From JAWLFY01 sp964462125 (GTDB lineage Bacteria; Planctomycetota; Planctomycetia; Pirellulales; Pirellulaceae), in contig CAYWXT010000060.1 in the NCBI GenBank assembly GCA_964462125.1, positions 1-25,267 on the forward strand: 25,267 nt of DNA, in the 5' to 3' direction. The notes beneath the pieces are model-generated. The model saw only the letters and a program-made list of their open reading frames with translations. It did not search any database and was not told the DNA's origin. The position numbers and the translations under genes were made by a program. Of the stretch, positions 15,501 through 21,859 are shown piece after piece (position 1 is the stretch's first letter; each line of letters begins with the position of its first letter).

Positions 15501-15885
15501 GTTGGCCAATTTCCTCGGCTTTCTCTTGATCGATCCTTTCAAGATCAGCTTGACCGTGGTCGCCGCGCTGCTGACGATCATCGGCTATTCGCTCAACGAT
15601 ACCATCGTCGTCTTTGACCGGATTCGGGAAACGAAGGGGAAGGCCCCCAGGCTTACCGGCGAGATGATCAACCAGAGCATCAACATGACCCTCAGCCGGA
15701 CGGTGCTGACCTCCATCACGACGTTGATCGTCGTGGTCCTGTTGTACGCTTTCGGCGGCGAGGGAATTCACGCTTTTGCCTTCGCTCTTGTGATCGGCGT
15801 GCTCGCGGGGACTTACAGTTCCGTGTTCGTGGCCAGTCCCATCCTGTTGTGGCTGGTGCAGCGAAAGGACAAGGCAGTGGCCTAA
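12592..15885 (+). CDS. secDF: Protein translocase SecD-SecF fusion
   Basis: SecDF uses the proton motive force to pull preproteins out of SecYEG on the outer face of the membrane. The 1097-residue product contains both halves. SecD: N-terminal membrane spans, 'GVDLRGGT' (106-113), a periplasmic P1 region, then 'GLVLTVGMSVDANVLIFERI' (~487-506) with the conserved Asp of the proton path. SecF: 'FDIDFAGGSSVQFRLD' (~641-656), a periplasmic domain, 'GARVAGDMIGRALGALFASL', and 'GYSLNDTIVVFDRIRET' (~998-1014). The SecF periplasmic domain carries a long acidic insert with a short tandem repeat. The start is uncertain among ATG 12592, ATG 12598 and a later ATG before 'FDFANPLSLL'. Fused SecDF is known in several phyla, planctomycetes included. 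Confidence 0.97.
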   Translation: MTMDCSLLADAVGSLAMFDFANPLSLLGQGGLGPPPAEPPEAGEGISAQQYLTVGVAFAVMIVPFIVGRYLARALRMPNEATRYGFILLAIVSAVVVLSLKRPGLGVDLRGGTILVYEIDPEKRAATAAEGRTPITSQSFVQPLTDRINPSGTQEIVIRPYGETQIEIIVPEVDQREVDRIKMLVEEAGILRFAILANQADHQAIIDRAIEQANSDDPSVRRQQIVGSPEEDLLYGRWVLVGRESAETRGVRPLRVDVGNAILRDADTGEIIDLPPELLGGEDSLARIAAWADRQGISGLETLMVINPALDILGEDLSFASSTFDEQGRPAVAFNLTDAGSPRFRALTTRNAPVGSRQRRLGIILDDTLLSAPSIQQPIAKEGRITGNFTREEVMRLVNILEAGQLPAALTPQPIAENQIDATLGADTIRKGIWAIGTSLGLVLVFILGYYHFIGVIACLALVLNLALIMATMVLINQPLSLPGLAGLVLTVGMSVDANVLIFERIREELKKGAKARMAIRNGFGRATTTIVDANLTTLITAIVLYAIGTDQIRGFAVTLILGILFSMFTAIYMSRTIFDFAERRGLLSLSMVDVVDSIRARMVGGGQFDFISKGKFSLALSAVLLAIGVVGLYARGSGIFDIDFAGGSSVQFRLDQPTTAEKVRGIVEQALTTGQEERVQFTVNGVSMENIPDGSVYKVDSSIEDVDRLKRMIQEGFAAEETIGMVTYRVTISAERDAAERDAAERDAADRSPRGSQGSPEIDNGVRLTTMQDDPAAADPPADENASEEDGEANEEQDADDDAPTGSQTTTRIVTLGIIGEEEEATINGQSLTAALIAAAEEVGVPLTDRDISLEPLGEGAEEWNRRSSLPFSRWQVTLSRDATTTDTVMNQLDKKLDSDAVWISSSSVGARVAGDMIGRALGALFASLLCIIGYIWFRFQRVIFGFAAVAALLHDVLITLGAIALSYWLANFLGFLLIDPFKISLTVVAALLTIIGYSLNDTIVVFDRIRETKGKAPRLTGEMINQSINMTLSRTVLTSITTLIVVVLLYAFGGEGIHAFAFALVIGVLAGTYSSVFVASPILLWLVQRKDKAVA
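14794..14844 (+). repeat. 15-nt in-frame tandem repeat in secDF
   Basis: The unit GCCGAACGTGACGCC occurs three times (14794-14808, 14809-14823, 14824-14838) with one C/T difference in the first copy, then a partial unit ending at 14844. It is in frame and encodes repeated Ala-Glu-Arg-Asp-Ala near residues 735-751 of SecDF, inside the SecF periplasmic region. Such repeats vary by slippage, so copy number may differ between strains. Confidence 0.95.
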
Positions 15886-15983
15886 GTTCTGTCTGAAAAG
15901 GGGTCTGACCCTTTGGAGGACACCGCAGAAACCGGGAAAAAACGGCGTGTCCGGAGAGGGTCAGACCCCTTTTCAGACAGAGC
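15886..15983. mobile_element. MITE/REPIN-like inverted-repeat element after secDF
   Basis: Perfect 25-nt inverted arms (15888-15912 and 15957-15981) with core AAAAGGGGTCTGACCCT and its reverse complement flank a 44-nt centre. The centre contains its own small inverted repeat (GGACAC 15918-15923 / GTGTCC 15947-15952). It starts 2 nt after the secDF stop and has no coding capacity. The short near-identical words CCTAAGTTC (15881-15889) and CCTAGTTC (15983-15990) flank it, like a target duplication. Paired inverted REP-like arms are typical of non-autonomous elements mobilised by a transposase elsewhere. The folded RNA could also end or protect the secDF transcript. Mobility is inferred from structure. 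Confidence 0.65.
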
Positions 15984-16002
15984 CTAGTTCGGAGCCCATA
16001 TC

Positions 16003-18111
16003 GTGGGGATTTCACTCCTTCCGCCCAGACGCCTGATCGCCCCAGCATTGCTGGCTTGGCTGGTATTCGGCGTGGCTTTGCGGGCTCATGTTGCGAGCGC
16101 CGATTCGCCCCGCGGCGGCGGCCGTGTGGTGGAGCCAAGCGAGGCCCCGGAAGGTTCGGCCGCGGACTGGCAAGATCAACTGCAGCAGGACCTGGAGTAT
16201 CTTGCCAGCGACGAGTTGCGTGGGCGGAGTGCTGTCGACGAGACGATCGAGTTGGCGGCCGACCATATCGCCGAGCGATTTCGTGCCATCGGCTTGCAGA
16301 CCGATCTTTTCGACCGGGGGCCGTTCCAGTCGGTGGACGTTCCTCTCGGAGCGCGACCGGCCGAGGATTCAAGCAACCGGGCAGAGTTCACCTTCACCGG
16401 TGAGAATACTGCCGAGACAAAGGATGTCCCCCCGCTCCGTGGCCAACTCGGCGACGACTTCATGCCGCTGGCGGTCGGTGCCCGGCAGGCAAAGTTTGAC
16501 GGGGAGATCGTGTTTGTTGGTTACGGCATCACGGCACCGGAGCTCGATTACGATGACTACGAGGGGATCGATGTGCGCGGCAAGGGGGTGATGGTACTCC
16601 GCAAGGAGCCTGGGATGCACGATCCCGAAAGCCCCTTCGACGGGACCGACACCAGCCGTCACGCCTATTTCACAACCAAGATCGCCAATGCGATCGAACA
16701 TGGCGCCGCCGCGGTGCTGTTCGTCAACGACATCTCCAGCCGCGACGCGGCGATCCGTTCGGTGAAAGAGCAGATGTCGGCGGAACGGCGACGGGCGCGC
16801 CGGACCGAGGAGCAACGGGAGTCGCTGCCGGCCGAAGCGGTCCATGGCCGCCAAAGGCTGGAGCAGCGGCTGGAGGGAATCGAATCGGCACTCCGCGGGT
16901 TGTCGGAGGAACAGCAGTCGGCCCAGCGGGGATTGATGGGCATCTCGGAGGCGGGGCGACGGCCATCCGACGAGACCACCATCCCGGTCGTATCGCTCGC
17001 CCGTGACACCGCCGATCAGCTGCTCGACGCCTCCTCCGGACGATCGCTTCGGAGTCTGGAACAGGAGATCGATGCCGACTATCGCCCTGCCAGCCTGCCA
17101 TTGCCGGGAACGACGGTGGAGTTGGAGGTGCATCTCCAACCGACCTCGGTGGTCAGCAACAACGTCCTCGGGATGCTGCCGGGCAAGGGGGGGTTGGCGG
17201 AGGAGACGGTGGTGATCGGGGCCCATTATGACCACGTTGGCATGGGCGGATCTGGCTCCATGGCCCCCGGCACCTTCGCCGTTCACAACGGAGCGGACGA
17301 CAACGCCAGCGGAACGGCAACGATGATCGCTGCGGCGCAGCGACTCGCACGGGAGCTGGAGTCCGTGGCGGAACACCGCCGGCTGCTGTTCATCGCCTTC
17401 ACGGCGGAGGAACGCGGACTGCTGGGGAGCAAACAGTACGTCCGTTCGCCCCGCTTCCCACTGGAGTCGACCGTCGCCATGATCAATTTGGACATGGTCG
17501 GGCGGCTTCGTGACAATGAACTGACCGTCTATGGCACCGGTACCGGCGACGGACTCGAAGCGATCGTTGACCAGGTGAACGAGGCCACCGGGTTTGACTT
17601 GCACAAAGTTGCCACCGGCTATGGCCCGAGCGACCATCAATCGTTTTACGAGGCTGGGGTGCCGGTGGTCTTCTTTTTCACCGGTTTGCACACCGACTAT
17701 CACCGACCAAGTGACAAATCCGACAAAATCGATTTCGGTGGCATGACCCGAATTACCGATATGGTTTACGGCGTTGCCAAGCAGTTGGCGTTCCGGCAGG
17801 ACCGACCCGCCTACACCGCGACGGACAAGGGGTTTCGGATTCGGCGTCAAATGACGGCGTTTATGGGAGTCACCCTGTCCGACCGCGGCGACCACGTGGT
17901 CATTTCCGCAATGGTCCCGGACGGGCCTGCCGATCACGCCGGGCTTCGGCGTGGAGATCGGCTCCAACAGCTCGGTGAGCGGCCCGTGGGTCAATCCTCG
18001 GACGTTCTGGAGGCATTGCGGGAACGTTCGCCGGGAGACACGCTCAACGTTCGCGTCGATCGCGACGGGAGCACGACCGAGGTTCAAGTCCAGCTGCAGC
18101 CACGTCCCTGA
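16003..18111 (+). CDS. Secreted M28-family zinc peptidase with PA-like and PDZ domains
   Basis: The product is 702 residues from a GTG start. Residues ~1-33 are a signal peptide ending 'AHVASA' before 'DSP'. A PA-like insert (~130-320, 'GEIVFVGYGITAPELDYDDY') is interrupted by a charged helical stretch (~247-310) rich in Arg, Glu and Gln. The M28 catalytic domain follows with the full di-zinc site: His408 in 'GAHYDHVG', Asp432 in 'GADDNASG', catalytic Glu469 and ligand Glu470 in 'TAEERGLLGS', Asp497 in 'NLDMVGR' and His567 in 'DYHRPSD'. The C-terminus (~612-700) is a PDZ domain ('GVTLSDRGDHVVISAMVPDG', 'AGLRRGDRL'). Family members are mostly aminopeptidases acting outside the cytoplasm; specificity is unknown. 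It lies 117 nt after secDF, across the inverted-repeat element. Confidence 0.93.
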   Translation: MGISLLPPRRLIAPALLAWLVFGVALRAHVASADSPRGGGRVVEPSEAPEGSAADWQDQLQQDLEYLASDELRGRSAVDETIELAADHIAERFRAIGLQTDLFDRGPFQSVDVPLGARPAEDSSNRAEFTFTGENTAETKDVPPLRGQLGDDFMPLAVGARQAKFDGEIVFVGYGITAPELDYDDYEGIDVRGKGVMVLRKEPGMHDPESPFDGTDTSRHAYFTTKIANAIEHGAAAVLFVNDISSRDAAIRSVKEQMSAERRRARRTEEQRESLPAEAVHGRQRLEQRLEGIESALRGLSEEQQSAQRGLMGISEAGRRPSDETTIPVVSLARDTADQLLDASSGRSLRSLEQEIDADYRPASLPLPGTTVELEVHLQPTSVVSNNVLGMLPGKGGLAEETVVIGAHYDHVGMGGSGSMAPGTFAVHNGADDNASGTATMIAAAQRLARELESVAEHRRLLFIAFTAEERGLLGSKQYVRSPRFPLESTVAMINLDMVGRLRDNELTVYGTGTGDGLEAIVDQVNEATGFDLHKVATGYGPSDHQSFYEAGVPVVFFFTGLHTDYHRPSDKSDKIDFGGMTRITDMVYGVAKQLAFRQDRPAYTATDKGFRIRRQMTAFMGVTLSDRGDHVVISAMVPDGPADHAGLRRGDRLQQLGERPVGQSSDVLEALRERSPGDTLNVRVDRDGSTTEVQVQLQPRP

Positions 18112-18120
18112 AGAAAATAC

Positions 18121-18152
18121 CGGCTCGTCGGAAGAGTTTTTTCGCCGAGCCG
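18121..18152 (+). terminator. Hairpin directly after the M28 peptidase gene
   Basis: CGGCTCG (18121-18127) pairs with CGAGCCG (18146-18152). After a one-by-one mismatch, 18129-18134 pair with 18139-18144 (two G-U), closing a four-base loop. It begins 10 nt after the stop codon. There is no downstream T-run, so termination strength is uncertain. Confidence 0.5.
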
Positions 18153-18179
18153 TCGAGAACGGACCAGATCGACCTTTAC

Positions 18180-18243
18180 GCCCGCGAGGCGGGCTGACAG
18201 AATCCAAAGCGAATTCATGCATGCCGGATACGTCTCGGCATGC
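18180..18243. promoter_or_regulatory. Two inverted repeats upstream of the OmpH-like gene
   Basis: Two perfect inverted repeats lie in the peptidase/ompH spacer: GCCCGC (18180-18185) with GCGGGC (18189-18194) around a 3-nt loop, and GCATGCCG (18219-18226) with CGGCATGC (18236-18243) around 9 nt. The second, about 100 nt before the ompH start, has the size of a protein operator but could be a leader hairpin. No matching promoter was identified. Confidence 0.4.
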
Positions 18244-18344
18244 GGACCACTGTGCCGCGGCGGCGGGTGATGGAACCCGGTTGTCGTGACACCGGCGCGG
18301 GGGTCAGGGATGGGATTCGCATTGACCACGCAAGGAGAGCGAAC

Positions 18345-18962
18345 GTGCGATTTTTCGGGAAACTGGCCCTTACCGCGGCCGTCGTAAGTCTGACTGGTTT
18401 GGCTCCGGGACTCGCCTCGGCGCAGGACGAAGCGGGACACCGCATCGCCGTCGTGGACGTCGCCAAGATCTTCAAGGAGCACGAGGGAATCCGTGCTCAG
18501 GTCAAACAAGTCGAGCAAGAGCTGAAGAGCTACGACAGTAAACTGCAGGGTAAACGCGAAGAGCTCAAGCAAGCCGCCGAGAAGCTCAAAACGTTCAACG
18601 TCGGCACCCCCGACTACTCGGACCAGGAAGAGGAAGTCGCCTCGATGGAGTCCCGACTCCGCCTCGACATGGCCCGCAAGCGGAAAGAACTGGCCGACGC
18701 GGAAGCCAAAATCTATTACGAGAACTACAAGAAGATTGCCAGCGGCGTCGAGTTCCTTGCCAAGCATTACGACATCAACCTGGTCCTTCGCTACAACAGC
18801 GAGGCGATGAACTTGGAGCACGGTGATTCGGTCGTCCGGGGCGTGATGAAGAACATCGTTTATCACGACAAGGCGCTCGACATGACCACCGGCGTCATGC
18901 AGTACCTCGATGAGACGATGGATCGCGTCGCCAGTCCGCCGGCGAACAGTCAGACCAAGTAA
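18345..18962 (+). CDS. OmpH/Skp-family periplasmic chaperone-like protein
   Basis: The product is 205 residues. The GTG at 18345 is chosen because AAGGAG lies just upstream and it starts a clean signal peptide ('MRFFGKLALTAAVV', cleavage after 'LASA'); the frame is open upstream to 18240 without sense. After 'IAVVDVAKIFKEHEGIRAQV', the usual OmpH opening, comes a long coiled coil ('QVEQELKSYDSKLQGKREEL' to 'MARKRKELADAEAKIYYENY'), then 'VEFLAKHYDINLVLRY' and a C-terminal 'DMTTGVMQYLDE' like the OmpH ending. Skp/OmpH holds unfolded outer-membrane proteins in the periplasm. Its place beside lpxC and lpxA matches the common skp-lpx arrangement and supports an envelope role. The function in planctomycetes is unproved. 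Confidence 0.88.
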   Translation: MRFFGKLALTAAVVSLTGLAPGLASAQDEAGHRIAVVDVAKIFKEHEGIRAQVKQVEQELKSYDSKLQGKREELKQAAEKLKTFNVGTPDYSDQEEEVASMESRLRLDMARKRKELADAEAKIYYENYKKIASGVEFLAKHYDINLVLRYNSEAMNLEHGDSVVRGVMKNIVYHDKALDMTTGVMQYLDETMDRVASPPANSQTK

Positions 18963-18993
18963 TCTTTGTGCGTCTCGGCAGGGAGGCCGGTAC

Positions 18994-19890
18994 GTGAAAC
19001 CTTCACGGAATGAACATACGATCGCGGTCAGCTGTGAAGTCAGCGGCCGCGGTTATTGGAGCGGACGCCCGGTCTGTGTCCGAATCGATCCTGCGCCCCC
19101 CGGAGCGGGCGTTCGACTGATTCGCACCGATCTTCCCGATCAACCCGAGTGCCCCGCCGTCATCGACCAGGCTCGGGATTGCGCGTTCCGCACCAATCTG
19201 GAGTGCGGCGAGGCACGGTTCGCGATGATCGAACATCTGATGGCGGCGCTGGCAGCCTTAGAGATCGACAATTGTTTCGTGGCGATCGACGGCGAGGAGT
19301 TGCCGGGGCTCGACGGCAGCAGTGAAGCCTATGTGGAGTCGCTACGCCATGCCGGGTTGATCGTGCAGGCTCGGAGCCGTAACCGCTTGGTGATCGCCGA
19401 AACCGTGCGAGTCCAGCGGGAGGGTAGTTGGCTCACCGCGTCCCCGTCTCGCGACGGGCATGCTCACTTCGAGTACCGGCTGAGCTACGACGACCAGACA
19501 CCCATCAGCCCTCAGACGTACCGTTGTCTGCTGACACCCCAGCGGTTCGCTCGAGATGTCGCCCCGGCCCGCACCTTCGTCACCCAAACACAGGCGGATC
19601 GGTTACGGAGTCAGGGCGTGGCGCGCCATGTGACCCATCAAGATTTGTTGGTCTTTGGCAGCGACGGCCCCCTCGACAACCAACTGCGGTTTTCCGACGA
19701 GTGCGCCCGGCACAAAACCTTGGACATGATCGGGGACCTGGCGCTGGTCGGTGTCGATTTCGTCGGAGAGTTCGTTTCGTTTCGCGGAGGGCACCGGCTC
19801 AACGCGATGCTCGCGCGAGCGCTGGCCGCACGACTGCGGGAATCCGGGTGGCGAAATACCGACCTTGGCGAACAGCGTTCCGCCGCGTAA
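18994..19890 (+). CDS. lpxC: UDP-3-O-acyl-N-acetylglucosamine deacetylase LpxC
   Basis: LpxC is the zinc deacetylase that commits UDP-3-O-acyl-GlcNAc to lipid A. The GTG at 18994 has GGGAGG 7 nt upstream and gives 298 residues, the family length; the frame runs open further upstream over the end of ompH. Active-site residues by comparison with E. coli are all present: Glu80-His81 in 'MIEHLMAALAALEIDN', Thr194-Phe195 in 'PARTF', His240-Lys241 and Asp244 in 'HKTLDMIGDLAL', and His268 in 'GGHRLNAML'. The N-terminal 'GRGYWSGRPV' replaces the His of the more usual 'GVGLHTG'. It lies 31 nt after the OmpH-like gene and 33 nt before lpxA. It is not fused to FabZ here. Confidence 0.96.
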   Translation: MKPSRNEHTIAVSCEVSGRGYWSGRPVCVRIDPAPPGAGVRLIRTDLPDQPECPAVIDQARDCAFRTNLECGEARFAMIEHLMAALAALEIDNCFVAIDGEELPGLDGSSEAYVESLRHAGLIVQARSRNRLVIAETVRVQREGSWLTASPSRDGHAHFEYRLSYDDQTPISPQTYRCLLTPQRFARDVAPARTFVTQTQADRLRSQGVARHVTHQDLLVFGSDGPLDNQLRFSDECARHKTLDMIGDLALVGVDFVGEFVSFRGGHRLNAMLARALAARLRESGWRNTDLGEQRSAA

Positions 19891-19923
19891 GGGACATTGA
19901 ATCAAACGTTGCCGGAGAATCTC

Positions 19924-20733
19924 ATGAGTGCCATCATCGCTCAAACCACCGTGGTCGATCCGCGGGCTCGCATCGGCAGGAACGTCCGGATCGGTCACTT
20001 CTGTGTGATCGGTCCCGATGTCACGATCGGTGACGAAACCCTGATAGAGGACCACGTGGTCATCTCCGGTGTGACGCGGATCGGGGAGGACAATCATCTC
20101 TTTCCCGGCGTTGTGATCGGCTCCCACCCCCAAGACGTCAGCTATCAGGGCACACCCACCCGCATCGAAATCGGCAACGGGAATGTGCTCCGCGAGCACT
20201 GCACGGTGAACCGGGCCACCGAGAAAGAAGAAGGGCTGACGCGGATTGGCGACCATAACTACTTCATGACGGGAACGCATATCGCCCACGACTGCGCCCT
20301 GGGGGATCGCATCGTGATCGCCAACAATTGCATGCTCGGGGGCCACGTGCATATCGACAACGACGTGACAATTGCCGGCGGCGTCGGCATCCACCACTTC
20401 GCTTCCGTTGGCCAACTGAGCTTCGTCGGCGCGATGAGCCGGGTGTTGCACGATGTCCCTCCCTACATGATCGTCGAAGGCCAACCGACACGCCCCCGCT
20501 GTGTGAATGTCGTCGGTCTGAAACGGAACGACTACACGTCGGAAGACATTCAGGTTCTGAATCGCGCCTACAAGCTGTTGTATCGCGGACGCGTCGGCGT
20601 GGAGTCGGCAAAGGCTCAACTGTTCTCACAAGGCCCGATTCGTCCGGTCCTGAAACATCTCCTTGATTTTGTCGAAAACTCCAGCGGTGGGCGACATGGG
20701 CGCGGCCGCGATCGTCGAAGGAAAGCGGCATGA
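19924..20733 (+). CDS. lpxA: UDP-N-acetylglucosamine (or GlcNAc3N) acyltransferase LpxA
   Basis: LpxA moves a 3-hydroxyacyl chain from ACP to position 3 of UDP-GlcNAc, the first lipid A step. The ATG at 19924 with GGAG 6 nt upstream is preferred over an in-frame TTG at 19897 and gives 269 residues. The left-handed beta-helix hexads are plain ('ARIGRNVRIGHFCVIGPDVT'). Catalytic His122 and the preceding His119 lie in 'GTHIAHDC', and the sugar-contact 'HPQD' loop is at 68-71. Ala170 occupies the position of E. coli Gly173, the acyl-length ruler. The last 15 residues are a basic Arg/Gly tail. The stop overlaps the next gene by 4 nt (ATGA), implying coupled translation with the oxidoreductase. Confidence 0.96.
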   Translation: MSAIIAQTTVVDPRARIGRNVRIGHFCVIGPDVTIGDETLIEDHVVISGVTRIGEDNHLFPGVVIGSHPQDVSYQGTPTRIEIGNGNVLREHCTVNRATEKEEGLTRIGDHNYFMTGTHIAHDCALGDRIVIANNCMLGGHVHIDNDVTIAGGVGIHHFASVGQLSFVGAMSRVLHDVPPYMIVEGQPTRPRCVNVVGLKRNDYTSEDIQVLNRAYKLLYRGRVGVESAKAQLFSQGPIRPVLKHLLDFVENSSGGRHGRGRDRRRKAA

Positions 20734-21827
20734 GTCGATTGCGTATGGCCATCATCGGGGCCGGCCACCTGGGAAGAATTCACGCCAAACTCCTGTCGCA
20801 AGTCGATGGGGTGGAGTTGGTCGCCGTTTGCGATCCCCTCCCCGCCGCCAGGCAGAAGATTCACCAGCAGTTCCCGACAGCGACGTTCGCCGACTACCGC
20901 GACTGCATCAATCGGATCGATGCCGCCGTGATCGCGGCGCCGACGGCCGACCACGCCGAGATCGCCAAGACATTGCTCAAGGCGGGAAAGCACCTGTTTG
21001 TCGAAAAGCCGCTGGCGTCCGATGCGACCGACGCCCGAAGGCTCGCCATGCTCGCGGCCGCCCGGCGGTTGACACTTCAAGTCGGGCATGTCGAACGCTT
21101 CAATCCAGCCTTCACCGCCCTGGAGGACATGGCCGTGGACGTCAAATTCGTCGAGGCGGTACGGGCTTCCCGCTTTCCTGGACGCTGCCTCGATGTCGGC
21201 GTCGTCATGGATCTCATGATCCATGATCTTGATCTGGTTCTGGCAATGACCGACGCCCCGCTCACCACCGTCTCTGCCAGCGGTCTGGCCGTCATCAGTG
21301 GGCACGAGGATCTGGCTGAAGCGCGGCTCGAATTCGGCTGTGGTTTGGTCGCCAACCTGAAAGCCTCACGGATCAGCCCGCAGCCGACCCGGCGGATGCA
21401 GGTGTTCGGTAGCCGAGGATTCGCCGATATCGATTTCGCCACACCCGCCCTTTCCATCGTCCGGCCCTGTGAGTCGCTGGTCGATCGATCCTTCGACCTG
21501 GGAGCCGAAACGGAAAATCCCACCGGTTACGCCGATGCCCTCTTCTCGCAGCGACTACGGTGTCAGTCGCGGACCCTGGAACCGCGGAACGCGATCCTCG
21601 ACGAATTGCACGATTGGGTGATCAGCATCCAGACCGGAATCGCCCCCACCGTGGATGGCTCCGCCGGGGCGCGCGCCGTTGCCATCGCGGAACAGGTCCT
21701 GCAGGCCGTCGAGCGACGCGCCTGGTACGCCGATGCAAACTCGCTCGAACGGGGATCGGCCGCCGTGGCCCGCGAAGGGATCGAATCGGCCAGCCGTAAG
21801 GCCCACCAAGCCCGCCGGGCCGCTTAG
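20730..21827 (+). CDS. Gfo/Idh/MocA-family NAD(P) oxidoreductase, possible GnnA-type UDP-GlcNAc 3-dehydrogenase
   Basis: The product is 365 residues. An N-terminal Rossmann fold opens with 'MAIIGAGHLGRIHAK' (G10, G12, G15). 'FVEKPLASDA' carries the family lysine (Lys93), and 'VGHVERFNPAF' then 'VVMDLMIHDLDLVLAM' form the C-domain active-site region. It overlaps lpxA by ATGA. In Acidithiobacillus ferrooxidans a Gfo/Idh/MocA enzyme encoded beside lpxA (GnnA) oxidises UDP-GlcNAc at C3, and the aminotransferase GnnB then makes UDP-GlcNAc3N for lipid A with four amide-linked chains. Adjacency and motifs make GnnA the best guess, but no aminotransferase follows directly. Another nucleotide-sugar dehydrogenase is the alternative. 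The C-terminal ~30 residues are Arg/Ala-rich. Confidence 0.85.
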   Translation: MSRLRMAIIGAGHLGRIHAKLLSQVDGVELVAVCDPLPAARQKIHQQFPTATFADYRDCINRIDAAVIAAPTADHAEIAKTLLKAGKHLFVEKPLASDATDARRLAMLAAARRLTLQVGHVERFNPAFTALEDMAVDVKFVEAVRASRFPGRCLDVGVVMDLMIHDLDLVLAMTDAPLTTVSASGLAVISGHEDLAEARLEFGCGLVANLKASRISPQPTRRMQVFGSRGFADIDFATPALSIVRPCESLVDRSFDLGAETENPTGYADALFSQRLRCQSRTLEPRNAILDELHDWVISIQTGIAPTVDGSAGARAVAIAEQVLQAVERRAWYADANSLERGSAAVAREGIESASRKAHQARRAA

Positions 21828-21830
21828 TCC

Positions 21831-21851
21831 ATCCGGCTCGCCGAGCCGGAT
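21831..21851. terminator. Symmetric hairpin between convergent genes
   Basis: ATCCGGCT (21831-21838) pairs with AGCCGGAT (21844-21851) around CGCCG. It sits in the 32-nt gap between the convergent oxidoreductase and propeller genes and folds equally from either strand, so it could serve both as a transcript end. There is no T-run on either side. Confidence 0.5.
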
Positions 21852-21859
21852 CGTCGAAC

